Notes: generated by a model not told the origin, from the sequence alone. A DNA stretch of 64,000 nt from Drosophila pseudoobscura (GCF_009870125.1 NC_046680.1:6448001-6512000), one strand, 5' to 3'; positions 46,994 through 59,276 are shown, numbered from the stretch's first letter. Numbers and translations: made by a program.

Positions 46994-49566
46994 ATGGGAA
47001 ACACAGATTCAAAGTTGAACTTTCGCAAGGCAATTGTGCAGCTGACGCAAAAGAATCAGAAAATCGACCCCAGTGATGAGCAATTCTGGGAGCAGTTCTG
47101 GCAAGGCCATCAAACAACTCTTGAGGATGTGTTCGCTTTGGTTACATCGAATGAAATTCGACAAATAAGGAACGATAACCCAGCCAACTTGGCCACTCTG
47201 TGCTATAAGGCTGTCGAGAAACTGGCCCAGGCGGTGGACAGCAGCTGCCGCACTCAGGCAGAGCAACAGTGCGTTTTGAACTGTGTGCGCCTCCTGATCA
47301 GATGTTTGCCATACATCTTTGAGGATGATAAATGGCGCGATTTCTTCTGGAGCAGTTTGCCGTCCCAGGAAAAGACAATGCCTTTGGCCCAGTCATTACT
47401 GAATGCCATTTGCGATTTACTCTTCTGTCCAGATTTCACTGTTACATCGGCTCGTCGCGCGGGTCCGGAGAAGGCCGAGGAACTCGCCAATATTGATAGC
47501 TGCGAATATATTTGGGAGGCAGGAGTGGGATTCGCCCAGTCCCCACCTCACAATGCCCACATGGAGCGCCGGCGCACGGAGCTATTGAAGCTGCTTCTCA
47601 CTTGTTTCTCAGAGCCGATGTACCGCTCGCCTCAACAATCCGAGGAGCCCAACAAATGGATAGCCTACTTCACCTCGGCCGACAATCGTCATGCCCTGCC
47701 TCTCTTTACGTCATTCTTAAACACAGTATGTTCGTATGATCCAGTTGGATATGGCGTACCCTACAACCACCTGATCTTTGCGGACACTACGGAGCCCTTG
47801 GTCGAGGCTTGTCTGCAACTCCTTATTGTCACGTTGGACCATGACATGGTGGTGCAGCAACAGCTCACCCAGCCTGGACAGCACTCCTATGACGAAGGAA
47901 ACTGCGGGGACAATTTGTTCATCAATTATCTCTCGCGTGTCCATCGGGATGAGGATTTCCATTTTATCCTCAAGGGCATAACTCGTCTGTTGAATAATCC
48001 CCTGGTTCAAAACTATTTACCCAATTCCACAAAGCGTTTGCATTGTCATCAGGAGCTGCTCATTTTGTTCTGGAAGATATGCGACTATAACAAAAAGTTT
48101 TTGTATTTCGTTCTGAAGAGCTCAGATGTTTTAGACATACTCATTCCCATATTGTATCACTTGAACTACTCTCGGGCGGACCAATCCCGCGTAGGCCTGA
48201 TGCACATAGGAGTATTCATACTACTGCTGTTGTCAGGTGAGTCCCTTTTTTATTATTGACAGTGTGCAACGACTTAAGTTCTTACATTTCAGGGGAGCGA
48301 AACTTTGGTGTTCGCCTAAATAAGGCTTACTCCGCCACTGTACCGATGGACATTCCGGTCTTCACCGGAACTCATGCGGATTTGCTCATCACAGTGTTTC
48401 ACAAAATCATTGCAACTGGCCATCAGCGCCTGCAGCCGCTGTTCGATTGTCTGCTGACTATTTTGGTCAATGTTTCACCGTACTTGAAGACCCTTTCGAT
48501 GGTGGCCAGTGTGAAGCTCCTGCATCTTCTCGAGGCCTTCAGCACGCCTTGGTTTCTGTTATCAGCGCCAAGCAATCATCATTTGGTGTTCTTCTTGCTG
48601 GAGATCTTTAACAACATAATACAGTATCAGTTTGACGGGAACTCGAATCTAGTGTATACCATAATACGGAAGCGTCATGTGTTCCATGCCATGGCGAATC
48701 TCCCCACAGATATGGCCGGGATAGCCAAGTGTATGAGTGGGCGCAAGGCAGGTGGAAAGTTCAATTTGCCACGTGTACCGCAGCGGAGGATAGCAGCTGC
48801 TTCGCAAGAGCTGCCCTCAGCCCACGTGCCGGAAGAGTATAATGATGATGAAGATGAAGATGAGGAGGAGGACACGATAAATGCGGAGCCGAAGGCTGAG
48901 GAAGATCTTGAATCGGAAACGGAATCCCATGAGCGGTCACAAATAGAAGAGCCACAGCCAGAGATACTAACTGCTCAACCAGCCGAGCCGGGCACTTTGA
49001 AAACATCCTTGCTAGACACACCAGCCATCAGTCAGATGACTGAGCGTGAGCAGGCCCATCCAAATGATAAAACGCAGACGGAAGAATCTACTGAAATCGT
49101 CCCGTATGACAAGTCCCCCGTCACAACACCAACGGGTGGTCGAAAATCTACCTCACCCACCAACCACCAGTCACGGCTATCGGTGGCCCATCGCAGCAGC
49201 ATTCGCATGGTTCCCGGCGAAGGGGATCGATGGGCACCCACACCCGAGTGGATTGTCTCCTGGCGCTCAAAGTTGCCGCTGCAGACGATAATGCGCTTGC
49301 TTCAGGTTCTGGTACCGCAGGTGGAGAAGATATGCATAGACAAGGGCCTTACTGACGAATCAGAGATCCTTAAATTTCTGCAACATGGAACGCTGGTTGG
49401 CCTGTTGCCTGTTCCACATCCCATACTAATACGGAAGTATCAGGCAAACGCAGGCACCACAGCCTGGTTCCGCACTTACATCTGGGGTGTCATCTACCTG
49501 CGCAATGTGGAGCCTGCCATTTGGTATGATACGGAGGTCAAGCTCTTTGAGATTCAGCGCGTCTAG
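46994..49566 (+). CDS. HID1 homologue (dense-core vesicle / trans-Golgi protein)
   Basis: Exons 46994-48236 and 48293-49566 give 838 aa, against about 788 in human HID1. The start MGNTDSKLNFRKA is nearly that of vertebrate HID1, including Gly2 for N-myristoylation. Conserved blocks such as NLATLCYKAVEKL and CLPYIFEDDKWRDFFW follow. An acidic low-complexity insert (DDEDEDEEED, around residue 612) and a Ser/Thr-rich stretch separate the N-terminal helical part from the conserved C-terminal domain (WVSWRSKLPLQ-like, ending EVKLFEIQRV). HID1 acts at the medial/trans-Golgi in sorting peptide-hormone cargo. The fly gene is, as I recall, CG8841. Confidence 0.93.
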
Positions 49567-50625
49567 GTCAGTATCTGGAATCACCAATGCAATCAAAGCG
49601 GCAACAATGTAACTAAAACGCTTTTGGCATTTACTGTAGTTAAATTATTTAGTGCATATATCATTCCGGAAGTTTAAGTGAAAATGTCAATGTTTAATGA
49701 ATTCCTTTTACCATATTGTATGACTTCTTATCCGTTTCAAATTCATCAAGAATATCTCCAGTATGAGGCTTATCAGTTGCAACAATATAGCGTGAGTTCT
49801 TTTTTGAGGATAGCATTTTGTTAATGGCTTTTTACATTGTTATTTAATTCCCTTTTTTCGTTCTCTCTCTATCTTTTTATCCAAAAACATGTATTAATTT
49901 ATTTCAGCCGTTTAAGCATAAAGTTTTTGTGTGTTTTAGTCATAAACTAAATTATTAAATTAATCTTTTATTTATTTTGTGTAATATAAAAATGTTCCTT
50001 GTGCCGTATTTTTAGTTGATTGCTTTAATTGCTTAAACTATAATGTATCTTGTGCGCCGCCTATAATTTGTATCCATACAAAGCAAAATTCACTGCTATA
50101 GTCGTCGGCTTTTAGGTACACGAAATAAATGAATGTCCAAAAGTCAACAAACTTTTGCTCTGATTTGTTGATTTTTCAAGTTTCTAATATGATTAAAAAA
50201 CACTATTTATATTTATTTCCAAACCAAATAAAAGCTTTACCTGCTCGTGCAACAATAGTAGACTTTAGTTCAATTGTAAGCTTTGCTTTAATCTGACTTC
50301 ATATTATAAAGAAAGAGTGTAATATTTCATTAACTTATGTGTTTAGAATCCATACAATTCATAACACATGCTATATACAAAATATATAACAGAAAATACC
50401 AATTAAATTAATGGCACCTATATAAAATCAACACAAATCTATATGAGAAATAAAAGATATCGAAGTGAATAGATTGGAGTTTTAACTTTATCATATCATG
50501 AGTCCCATGAAAAATTCGAATTATCTTGAGGTTTTCTGGCTGTTTATTAATTGGCTTTTCAATACAAAATAAAAATTATCTTAACGAAAATGCTGAGCAT
50601 ACATCAGACTAAACTTTTCAAGCAT
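49567..50625. other. HID1 3' region and spacer
   Basis: AT-rich; AATAAA near 50125 could serve HID1. A possible two-exon microprotein (49684-49958) is listed separately. Nothing else is recognised. Confidence 0.45.
49684..49958 (+). CDS. Possible 52-aa spliced small ORF, unrecognised
   Basis: The ATG at 49684 opens MSMFNEFLLPYCMTSYPF and continues through a Tyr/Gln-rich stretch (QEYLQYEAYQLQQYS) to a GTGAGT donor at 49792. Joining phase 0 to the TTATTTCAG acceptor at 49907 adds PFKHKVFVCFSHKLNY and a stop at 49958. It lies 120 bp after the HID1 stop on the same strand, so it may be inside the HID1 3' UTR. The support is the coding-like composition and two good splice sites only. Confidence 0.3.
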
Positions 50626-50811
50626 TCAACTATCCTTCTTGATTAGAGCGTGCATCCAGAAGACATATTTCATAGTAAATATAAAAATAATTGATGCGGC
50701 CGCCACCTTTCCAGGTTTGGTTGGATCAGTGGGTCGTCGTCCCCCATTATTTTGCGTGGTGGAGTAGTTATGGGCGCCCCGTTTAATGACAATGGACAGA
50801 GGCAACGCCAT
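50626..50811 (-). CDS. Small single-pass membrane protein, 61 aa, unrecognised
   Basis: The ATG at 50811 in good context (CAGCAATGG) opens MALPLSIVIKRGAHNYSTT, which resembles a basic amphipathic mitochondrial leader. A central Gly/Pro-rich part follows, then one hydrophobic segment (KVAAASIIFIFTMKYVFWMH) and a short charged end, ALIKKDS. It starts 45 bp after the mIF3 stop on the same strand with no visible promoter or polyadenylation site between, so the two may share a transcript. A small inner-membrane protein is a reasonable guess; no family is recognised. Confidence 0.6.
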   Translation of the reverse strand: MALPLSIVIKRGAHNYSTTQNNGGRRPTDPTKPGKVAAASIIFIFTMKYVFWMHALIKKDS

Positions 50812-50856
50812 TGCTGTGTAATGATTGGGATTTATCCGAGGCAATGGCGTTAGTTG

Positions 50857-51624
50857 TCACGACTGGGAGGGGGTAGGCGTAGTTGGGGCTGGCTGCGTCA
50901 CAGGCAAAATGCTAAATTTTATATATGAACCTTTGCTGCGTTTTTGAACTATTTTGCCAATGACCAGCGGCTCTGTAATGGTTTGTCCAATAGCCTTGAC
51001 TATGCGCTCAGCGCTGCTTTCGTCAGATCCGCTAGCACTGCCCTGGATGAGTATGCGGATTTCGTGTCGCTTGCCCAGCCATTTCACAATATTCTTGAGT
51101 CGCGACTCAAGATCATGCTCCGCTATTCGGGCACCTATTGTCAGTGACTTCTCAGACTTTTTGTTGATTTTGTCGGTAGCGGTGTTCGTTGCACCCCCAT
51201 CATCGGCTAACATTTCCGCAGACGTGACAAGTCTGAAAGAATGTATTCCAATTAATAGAGAGTTTCCCTATAACTGCGTATTTAGTACCAACTTAAACAT
51301 GGCGCGCCCGGTTTTGGTGTCCGTTTGGTCCAGACGCAACAGGTGCAACTCTCGCCGCTTAGCCAGCTTTTGGGCTTCCTCCAAGGTGGTTATGCTCAGT
51401 GCCTGGTTGTGCTGAACAAGTGTAATCTTTTGTGGCGGATTTTTTGGTTTTTGGTCACCACCTGACTTTTTTCCTGTTCCTGGAGCTCCAGCCGTCCTTT
51501 GTGATTGTGCCAAATGCCAATAAAGTGATAAATTACGGAGTTGTTGCTGGTGTTGAGCCATTGCAGCAACCTGTTGCACCCTCAACATGCTACGCATCAT
51601 GAATTGAAAACGTTGCAAATGCAT
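50857..51624 (-). CDS. Mitochondrial translation initiation factor IF-3
   Basis: Exons 51293-51624 and 50857-51232 (minus) give 235 aa. An N-terminal basic presequence (MHLQRFQFMMRSMLRVQQ) is followed by the IF3 N-domain (KITLVQHNQALSITTLEEAQ, with LLRLDQTDTKTGRAMFKLV) and, in exon 2, the IF3 C-domain (SLTIGARIAEHDLESRLKNI and RHEIRILIQG). It binds the mitochondrial small ribosomal subunit and promotes subunit dissociation and initiator selection. The intron donor AA/GTTGGT is weaker than usual but is the only one that restores frame. The D. melanogaster orthologue is, as I recall, CG13163 (mIF3). Confidence 0.88.
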
Positions 51625-51889
51625 TTCTTCTTATATTGTTATTTTTACTTTTCACTTTTGCTTTTCTTTGTGCTTGTGCAATTTGCGTTTCGTGGTTGTA
51701 GGCAGCTCTGGAATACAGCTGATTATGCTGATATGACACTAGACTGGTGCGAACTTGATAGCAAACCGCAAAATAAGTAGTCGTAACCGTCTCAAATTAT
51801 TCTACAGAGAATTTATTAAATTCATTAATCAATCTCAAATCGATTTTTAATAATTTTTCATAGACTTTAAGGGTAATTCGTAGCTAACG

Positions 51890-52738
51890 TCGCAGTTTGG
51901 GAATCCTCCTCGTGATTCTTACTATTCGTACTATCGTGCATCGGCATATGCACATGTCGAGTGCCATCACTATCAGCTGTCGGCTAGTTATCAAAACAAA
52001 AAACACAAACAAACACCTTGTGACGACCGGCAAGCGAATTATTTTTGATACTTTTTGTGCAGTGGAGAATTCACAGAATGAATTTCGGTTCATTTTGGCA
52101 CCCAGTCCCACGGAACTGGCCAACTTCTGCGTCTAAAGACATAAAGAGATCCCCGACAAACGACTGGGTAAGTGGCCGTTGTGGCGTCTGAAGCATTTAT
52201 ATTGAAATACAGGCTCAAAATGGAGTCTACTTGATGCTTTAACACGTCTGTCGTCCCACGTTCTGCAGAGTTCAAGGAAAACGATAGATTCTATTTATTC
52301 GAGACCTTTGACACGTATTACTCTATCAGTGAGTCGAGCGGCTTGTATGCCTCCTCCATTTGAAACCTGTTACATTCCTTCGACCTGTTGTCGAAAAGCT
52401 GGCCCAGGGCATGACAGAACAGCTCGGCGTCAAGGAGCCGCCTATGAACCATTTCACACTGCTCCTGTTTGAATCTCTCCTATCTCTCTGCTCTTCTTAT
52501 CTCCTAGTATTGAGGCAGGAGTTGACCAGTTCGGTGCGATTGATCTTCATTCCACTTGCCTATATATTCTATAGTTACAATACATAGTAGAAGGCAGAAC
52601 AAGGCCGACGAAACGCTCTCGGTCCTGAACGAAACAGGTACGCAAGGGAGCTGCTCCTCTTCCCAGCAGGAACACCAAACGTTGTGGATGCACCCGAGAG
52701 GTCCTCCGCTGCTACCCTCCGACAGTGAAAGTGACTGA
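51890..52738 (+). pseudogene. Unrecognised, probably decayed or interrupted multi-exon gene
   Basis: Protein-like segments occur in order on the plus strand. After a TTTTTGTGCAG acceptor at 52064 comes ENSQNEFRFILAPSPTELAN. An in-frame TAA at 52133-52135 follows, and the frame then continues as RHKEIPDKRL. A GTAAGT donor at 52170 and a CTGCAG acceptor at 52267 join it in phase 1 to EFKENDRFYLFETFDTYYSI. A shifted segment (VVEKLAQGMTEQLGVKEPP, near 52390-52445) and a last one ending HPRGPPLLPSDSESD at 52738 follow in other frames. Neither the family nor an intact reading frame could be recovered, so a pseudogene, a rapidly changing gene, or an assembly error are all possible. Confidence 0.4.
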
Positions 52739-52860
52739 ATGAGACATCCTGTTTTATCCCTAATATATTATTAACTAAATACATATACGGTTAGAAAGCT
52801 TAGTGGAATAATGCAAACCTAAAAAAGTATTTACTAGATATTAAAATGTACATAGGTAAT

Positions 52861-55800
52861 TTAATTTCTACCGCGTTGCCGTTGGCCACCGTAATTCCGT
52901 CTTCTATTTGACGCTCGTTGCTCTTCCCGGACTCTCTCCTCGGCATACCATGTGGCTCTCAGTGCCTGGCATTCCGGAGAATTGGAGCGCATCTGCTGCA
53001 GGGGAGCGAACTCAGGCAGGCGACACTTCTCGCACTCCTCCCACCTGCTGAATTTGTTCAAATTGCGATCGCACGGATCTGTTGCATACAACATGCATTC
53101 ATCGGCACAGAAGTTGTAGAACCAGAACTGTCCCGTTATCGTTTGATTTTGGCAGCGCGGCTGAACGGTGTGCAGCATTTGGAAGCAGCGGGTCGACAGG
53201 ACGGGATCAGTGTCGCCATTGCGGTAGCCATTGGGTCGTTGCCATGCTTCCTGCTCTGTACCAGCGCCAGGAATGTCTGTATCCGATGTAAGGAACTCTC
53301 TGCTGTGTGTGTTTCCGGGACCCTGTCGCTGCCAAGGAGCCCGTTCTACATCCTCTAAACGCGACGGCTGGTAAATGTCACTGGGACGTTGGCGTGACCA
53401 GGGTGATGGTGGTTCCGTTATCGGTTCATAGCCGGCGGCGACATTGTAATTACTTTGAATCCTGGGCTGCTTGTAGGACGGTGGCTTCTGGTTCAGAGTT
53501 GTCTGTCGCTCTGGAAGCCACATATCATCCGATTTCTGTGAGCTGTCGCCCCAAATGGGGGTGTGGCCTTTAAGGTTGCCAACCGAAAAGCCGAATCCCG
53601 ATCGATCCTGATTTATTGGAGTCCCATCAGAGCCTCTGTTAGAGTTTCCCTCAAATCTATTGGCGTCTAGTTCTGAGGGTGGACCATACATGCCTCCGCC
53701 GCCTCGTCCGCCCATGGACTCTTCATAAGGTGACATACCCATGTCCATGTCGCCGTTAATTGATCCTGGCAGATTACCGAGGCAAGCTCTGCCCTCACAT
53801 TTGCGCGTCTCTTGCAAGTCCATTCGATGCACACTCTGGCACTTCGATTCGGCTCCAGGATTGAGATACTGGCGCTGCCTCATTTCGTAGCCCTCTCCGC
53901 AGGTCACGCTGCATGCACTCCAGCTGCCCCAACGGCTCAGTTGACACTCGGGCCCTCGTTGCTGGGACGACTGACGGATGTTTCCGCCCATTCCCGCGCC
54001 CATGCCAAAGCCCGTTCCCATTCCCATTCCAGGGTCCAGATCATCAAAGTCTTCAACGTTCCCCATTAGATTCTGTGCACCGCACATCTGGCCCTGGCAC
54101 TCGCGTTCGTCATACTGCGGCTCATTGCAGTTGTAGATCTTCGCCAGCTCAGGCTGCTTGTAGACGCGTCGCCTGTACTGCATGCCATCGCCACATTTGG
54201 ATGAGCAGTCGCTCCAGCTTGACCAGGGATGTGTAAGGCACTCTCGGGGTACCTCTGCTGGATTGTTTGCTGGGGATTGGGGGATCAGTTGATTATCATA
54301 ACAAATGGGACATCTATATATACTCTCGCTACACTCACAGTCTTCATCCGCACAGCGCCGCTCGTAGATGCGTTGACGTCGTACGGTCAGGATTGCCATG
54401 GGCTTCATGGGAGCCCCCGTCTCGTCGTAGAAGGGCGAGCGAGGATCATTTGGAAAATCGGAACGCATGCGCCTGATGACATCTGGAGGGACCTGCGGCT
54501 GGTCAGGTGACTATCAAGTAGAGAGGGCTCAAAATTAGTGCAAAATTAGCGACTGATCGTGCTATCGCCTACCGTATAGCTTGGCCCCGCATCCGTGCCG
54601 ACATCCCAGGGATACAAATTAATAACCTTTCCCTCCAGCCACGTGCAGTTCCGCAGACATAGCTCCAGTCCACTGACGCCCACGATCCAGTCTGGCGAGG
54701 GCTCTATTTTGGAGGCAAACGATACCATGTGATGCAATGGATCCACTCGTACCGAGGCCATGGACTTGCTACTCATATTGGGGAACGACGGGCCGCGTGC
54801 CTTGATAATAGTGCGGATCTTTTGATCCTGTTAAGACGTGGCGTTACTTTGGATTCCCAGCCGATCTAGAGAAATATCAATTCACCCGAAAGTTGATGCT
54901 GAATTCCCGCTCGAGCAGACGCGAGCTGCAGTGCTCCGCATACTGCTTGAGGCCCTCGCTCGCCAGGGATCCGGATTCCCAGAAGCGGTAGTCGGCGCTG
55001 TGGGCAGCCCCCAAAAGCTCACAGAATCGCGTTTCCCAGCCTCGAGCTGGAAAGTCCCTTGGATGCAGGTTGCGGGACCAGACGCCTTCAAATATCAGCT
55101 GTATTGTTGGACAACAAAAAGGTTACTTGAGAACTTCTACGCCTTTGCTATACCACTCTCACCTCATAGCGCGCCTCGTCGCAGGCACAGCAGGGTATAT
55201 CCATCAAAGGAGCCGTCGGCTGGCTCTCCACATCGTCAACGACCTCCTCGCAAATACGTCGCGTTAGTCCACCGTCATCCATGTGCCATACGTCACGATG
55301 CTGCAAGACCGTAGCCCGCATAAGGATACAGCCGCTGCCTGGCTCGCTGGGCGCCACCCAGGTCAGGTGCATGTGGGTCTTTGGATTGGTGTTGGTGTTC
55401 TCCACCATGTTTATGCAGTTGGGACTGAAGCGCGACTCGGTCATGTCGCTCAGCTCAAAGCTGCCGAGGTCATCCGCATAGTTGAAGTCCCCGTTTTCGT
55501 TCTCCAGCGCCAGAATGAAGCTAATATAGCGATGCCCATTGAATGCATTCAGGGAAACTGTAAGATCATTCAGTTCTTTAGCTGTTATCGCTGACCTTGA
55601 ATAATCGTGTGCCAGGCTTTCGAATTCGCCAGAGCCCGCGATAAGCCAGATCGACTCAAGGCACATGTGCGTAATTTGTTTACTAAACAATAAACATTGC
55701 GAAATCTTGGAAGCCTAGCTATTCCGATGATGCCTCAAAGCCCAAGGCTCTCTTCCCATGAAGTTCAAGCGCAAGGGCCAATGAACTTTACTCACCGTTG

Positions 55801-55985
55801 TACTCCTGTCCGAGAATGTATGTTTCCGGATTGCCTGTTATGCTTATCACATAGTTCTCATCCACTGGCGACTTGGGCGTGGCCGTGTTTGCCGGTCGGC
55901 GTGTACAGATCAGACTGCGGGCTGTGCCGATCGTCAGCGCCGCCAGAAGCAGTGGAAACAGAGGAACAGAGTCGGTCCGCCACAT
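52861..55985 (-). CDS. Secreted F-spondin-like protein 1 (Reeler, Spondin_N, 2 TSP1, Kunitz-like)
   Basis: Minus-strand exons 55796-55985, 55163-55557, 54886-55098, 54573-54827, 54339-54510 and 52861-54269 give 877 aa. A signal peptide begins MWRTDSVPLFPLLLAALTIG. Reeler domain about 25-190, ending in NCCACDEA-like CCACDEARYE; Spondin_N about 195-385 (LIFEGVWSRNLHPRDFP, SPDWIVGVSGLELCLRNC). TSP1 repeats at about 419-470 (WSSWSDCSSKCGDG) and about 516-570 (WGSWSACSVTCGEG). A long Gly/Pro/Gln-rich linker is followed by a divergent Kunitz-like domain at 770-824 and a basic Arg-rich tail. It is expected in extracellular matrix. Fly relatives are fat-spondin, CG17739 and CG30046; exact orthology cannot be settled here. 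Confidence 0.88.
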
Positions 55986-56353
55986 TCTGAAAAGTCTATA
56001 ACCATTCGACTTGGGCGACTGTTGCAAACTGAGCGAAGCTTTTTCCCTTTTGCGAAAAGTGAATCAGAAAGAGAGTCTTGGCTGCTGTTCCGACGGTTCC
56101 CCGATAAGCCCCAGCAGTGTAGTAGAGTGTATTGCCGAGCGCCTTATTTTTCTGACCCACTGATTCCTATAGACTGCGACTGGGGCCTTATCAGCGCCGG
56201 AAAAACAACCAAAGCTTTGGTTCTCTTCAAAACTGCGACAGAGAAACCGAAACCCAGATGAAATTCTCTTTCAACTCTGGATGAAAGTCGAGTAAAAAGA
56301 ACCTGACTGGCAATTATTCATCGTAATACTTTATTAAGCAATCCGACCACTCT
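55986..56353. other. Spacer between spondin genes 1 and 2
   Basis: Only 368 bp separate the start of gene 1 from the stop of gene 2. It must hold the 3' end of gene 2 (minus-strand AATAAA at 56330-56335, about 20 bp after its stop) and the whole promoter and 5' UTR of gene 1. No coding sequence. Confidence 0.6.
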
Positions 56354-59276
56354 TCAGCTGCCATAACGACCCGTCCTGTACGGATCGTTTGTGTTCCGTG
56401 TGTGTGACAGCGGCTCACCTATATCCCCTATCGCTTCGCCGAATCGAGCAGCGCCATAAGCTTCGCCTGTCTGGGCATAGGATCCCCCGGTCTGGGCGTA
56501 AGCTCCCCCGCCATATAAATCCATGGATTCATTTTCGCTACGCTCCACGTTCATCTGGGGCTGCAGACATGTACCCTCACAGGCCATCAGCGAACGGAAA
56601 CGGTTCTTGTTCTCATCGCAGTTGTCCGTGGTGAAGATCTTGCACTCGTGGTCATCGTGGTCGTAGAACCAGTAGTTGCTTACAACCACCGGATTGGCCA
56701 GGCAAGGACGAGTGGAGGCAATGGGTTTCTCGAAGCAGTAGTCCTGGACCACATTGTAGTTGCTGTTGCCGCTGCTGCTCGGCGGCTCAGCGATGTCCTG
56801 CTGGCGACTGGGATAGCGTCCTGCGTAGGGAGATCTAGTGGTGAAGCCAAGGCCCGGCCTCAGGTTAGGGGTGGTGTAATCATTGCTGTTGTATCCGAGG
56901 TTGTAATCATTGTAGCTACTCCCGGGTCTGTTACCCAGCATTTTCTCACTGCCGTAGGTATTATAGTTGGGCCGCTCTTGATCGAGTGGCTGGCGATTTG
57001 TGTTATAGCCCCGTCGACTGTCGGTTGGATCAAACGGTGTTCGTTGCTGGCTGTCCGTCTGGCCAAAGGGCGCGTTGGTGTCCTGCGATCTATCCGCAGA
57101 ACCGTACGATGACCTGCCAAAGGCATTGTCATTCTCAGCGGGGCTAAAACCCTTTCTGTTCCATCCTTGATTAGCTGATCCTCCATACGGACTATCCAGC
57201 CTGTTATTGTGGCTATTAGTGTTCCAGTTGGGTGTCTGATTGGGTTCGCCGAATAGCTCTGGCTCCGGCAAACCATCGAGCTCCCCGTTGTCAGGTATGG
57301 TTCCGCCACAGTCCGAGCCCAGACACTGCCTTGTCTCCTCCAGTGGAAGTCGCATGACCGTCAGACATCGCGGCCTCGCCTGTGGATTGTAGTAGTCGCG
57401 GGTCCGCGTGGAGATGCCTCGGCCACATGTTTTTGAGCATGGCGACCACTCACTCCAGTTGCTCAGCTGACACTCGGCCATGGAGCCAGTGCCTGTCGCA
57501 CCCTCCCCACCCAAACCCAAGCCCACATCCACACCGGGACCCGCAATGGCGTACTCTTCCTCCTCCTGACCGCACTGGGTGCCCTGACACTGGCGAATCT
57601 CCTCCAGCTGAATAACGCAGTTGTAATTGGCCGCTAGGTTGGGATTCTTGTAGCTGCGGAAGCGCTGGGTATAGCCCTGACCACAGCGGGTGCTGCAGTT
57701 ACTCCAATCGTTCCAAGGATGTACGGCGCATTCCAGGGGCGCCCGTCCACCTTGCGATACTGAGTAAGCCAAGCGTCAGCTATATAATTGAATCATTATG
57801 TTTCTGGTCACTCACCCTCCTCGCACTCGCGAATGTAGAGTTTCTTCCTGGTCAGGTAGAGCGTGGCCAGGGGCTTCATTGAGGCGCCCGTATCGTCAAA
57901 GAATGGCGAACGGTAATCGCTGGGATACGAAGAAGTTATACGTCGTATCACATCTGGTGGAACCTGTGGCTGATCGGGAGACTGAGGGAGAAACCCGTTC
58001 TTCCATTAGAAATCTGTGACTGGCAGCATGTGGTCTGTGATCTGGGACCTGTGATCTTTACCCACCATATATGAGGGTCCTGAATCGGTGCCAATGTCCC
58101 AGGGGTACAAGTTCAATACCTTTCGCTTCAGCCACGTGCAATTGCTGAGGCACAGCTCCAGACCCGCCACACCCAGTATCCAATCGGGCGATGGATCGAT
58201 TTTGGCAGCCAGCGAGATTTGATGATGAGCCGGATCCACCCGAGCATTGGCCAGCGTGGAGCCAAAGGCATTCAAACGATGAGGGATGCCCGGGGCTTTG
58301 ATGATGGTACGCACAGCGCCGTTCTGTAAGAGATCACCAGATGGAACAGGAGCCCTCACGAAAAGAAAAGGAATAGCCAAACTTGGGTGTTGTCTCGGAT
58401 CTCCTGCTCCAGGGTACGGGTGGCGCCATGCTCGGCCATCTCGCGCATGCCCAGGCTGGCTCGTCCTCCGTAGGCCCAGTAGCGGTATTCATTTCTGTGC
58501 GAGGCGCCAATCACCTCGCCCAAGCGTGTGCGCCAGGCCTCGACTGGGAAGTCCTTGGAATGCGTGTTCCTGGTCCACTTGCGCTCTAGGACGATCTTGA
58601 AAGGAAAAGGAACTGTAACGGCGTAACATTCTGGGCCAGTCTTGGGCGTCCCACCTCGTACTTGGCCTCATCGCAGGCACAACAGTTTTGGAGTGGCGGC
58701 GTCATGCTGTTCAGCTCGTCAATTTCCTCGGGGCAGACGCGTTTGGTGAGGAAGCCTTCATCAATGAACCATACATCACGTTGCTGCACTACCCCCGCCT
58801 TGATGAGCACACAGCCGCTTTCGGGAGACTTCGGAGCCACCCAGGAGACTTCGATATGGGTCTTGGCGTTGGTGTTGGTGCTCTCGACCATGTTCTCGCA
58901 GCCGACGCTGAATCTGGTGTCCGGGGAGCCCAGGAGCTCAAAGTGCCCGGTCATGTCCAGTCCATTGAAGGCCACCGCCTGATCCTCGCTCTCGATGACC
59001 AGCGTGAAGCTCACGAATTTTAAATTGATGGGACAGGAAAGCGACACTGTGGAAATTTATGATAGATGGATGGATGGATGGATGTGCACGGGACCCCTCA
59101 CCATTGTACTGATGCTCGGGTACGTAGGTCGCTGGATTTCCATCGATCAAAATCCGAAAGTTTTCATCGACAGCGGACCGTTCGCCGCTGGCTCCTTGAG
59201 GGATTCGATTACATGCCCCCCGCACGCCCCGAATCACCAAAATTTGTAGCACAAGCACCCGTACAAGTCGCCACAT
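56354..59276 (-). CDS. Secreted F-spondin-like protein 2 (Reeler, Spondin_N, 2 TSP1, Kunitz)
   Basis: Minus-strand exons 59102-59276, 58655-59046, 58383-58595, 58066-58323, 57816-57981 and 56354-57759 give 869 aa. Signal peptide MWRLVRVLVLQILVIRGVRG; Reeler and Spondin_N as in its neighbours (LERKWTRNTHSKDFP, SPDWILGVAGLELCLSNC). Two TSP1 repeats (WNDWSNCSTRCGQG and WSEWSPCSKTCGRG) are followed by an Asn/Tyr/Ser-rich linker of about 190 residues and a Kunitz domain at 743-799 with the usual C-x7-C-x12-C-x3-C end. The tail is Gly/Tyr-rich with AYAQTG repeats. Exon sizes match gene 1 closely (the 213-nt exon is identical in length), showing tandem duplication. Confidence 0.9.
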
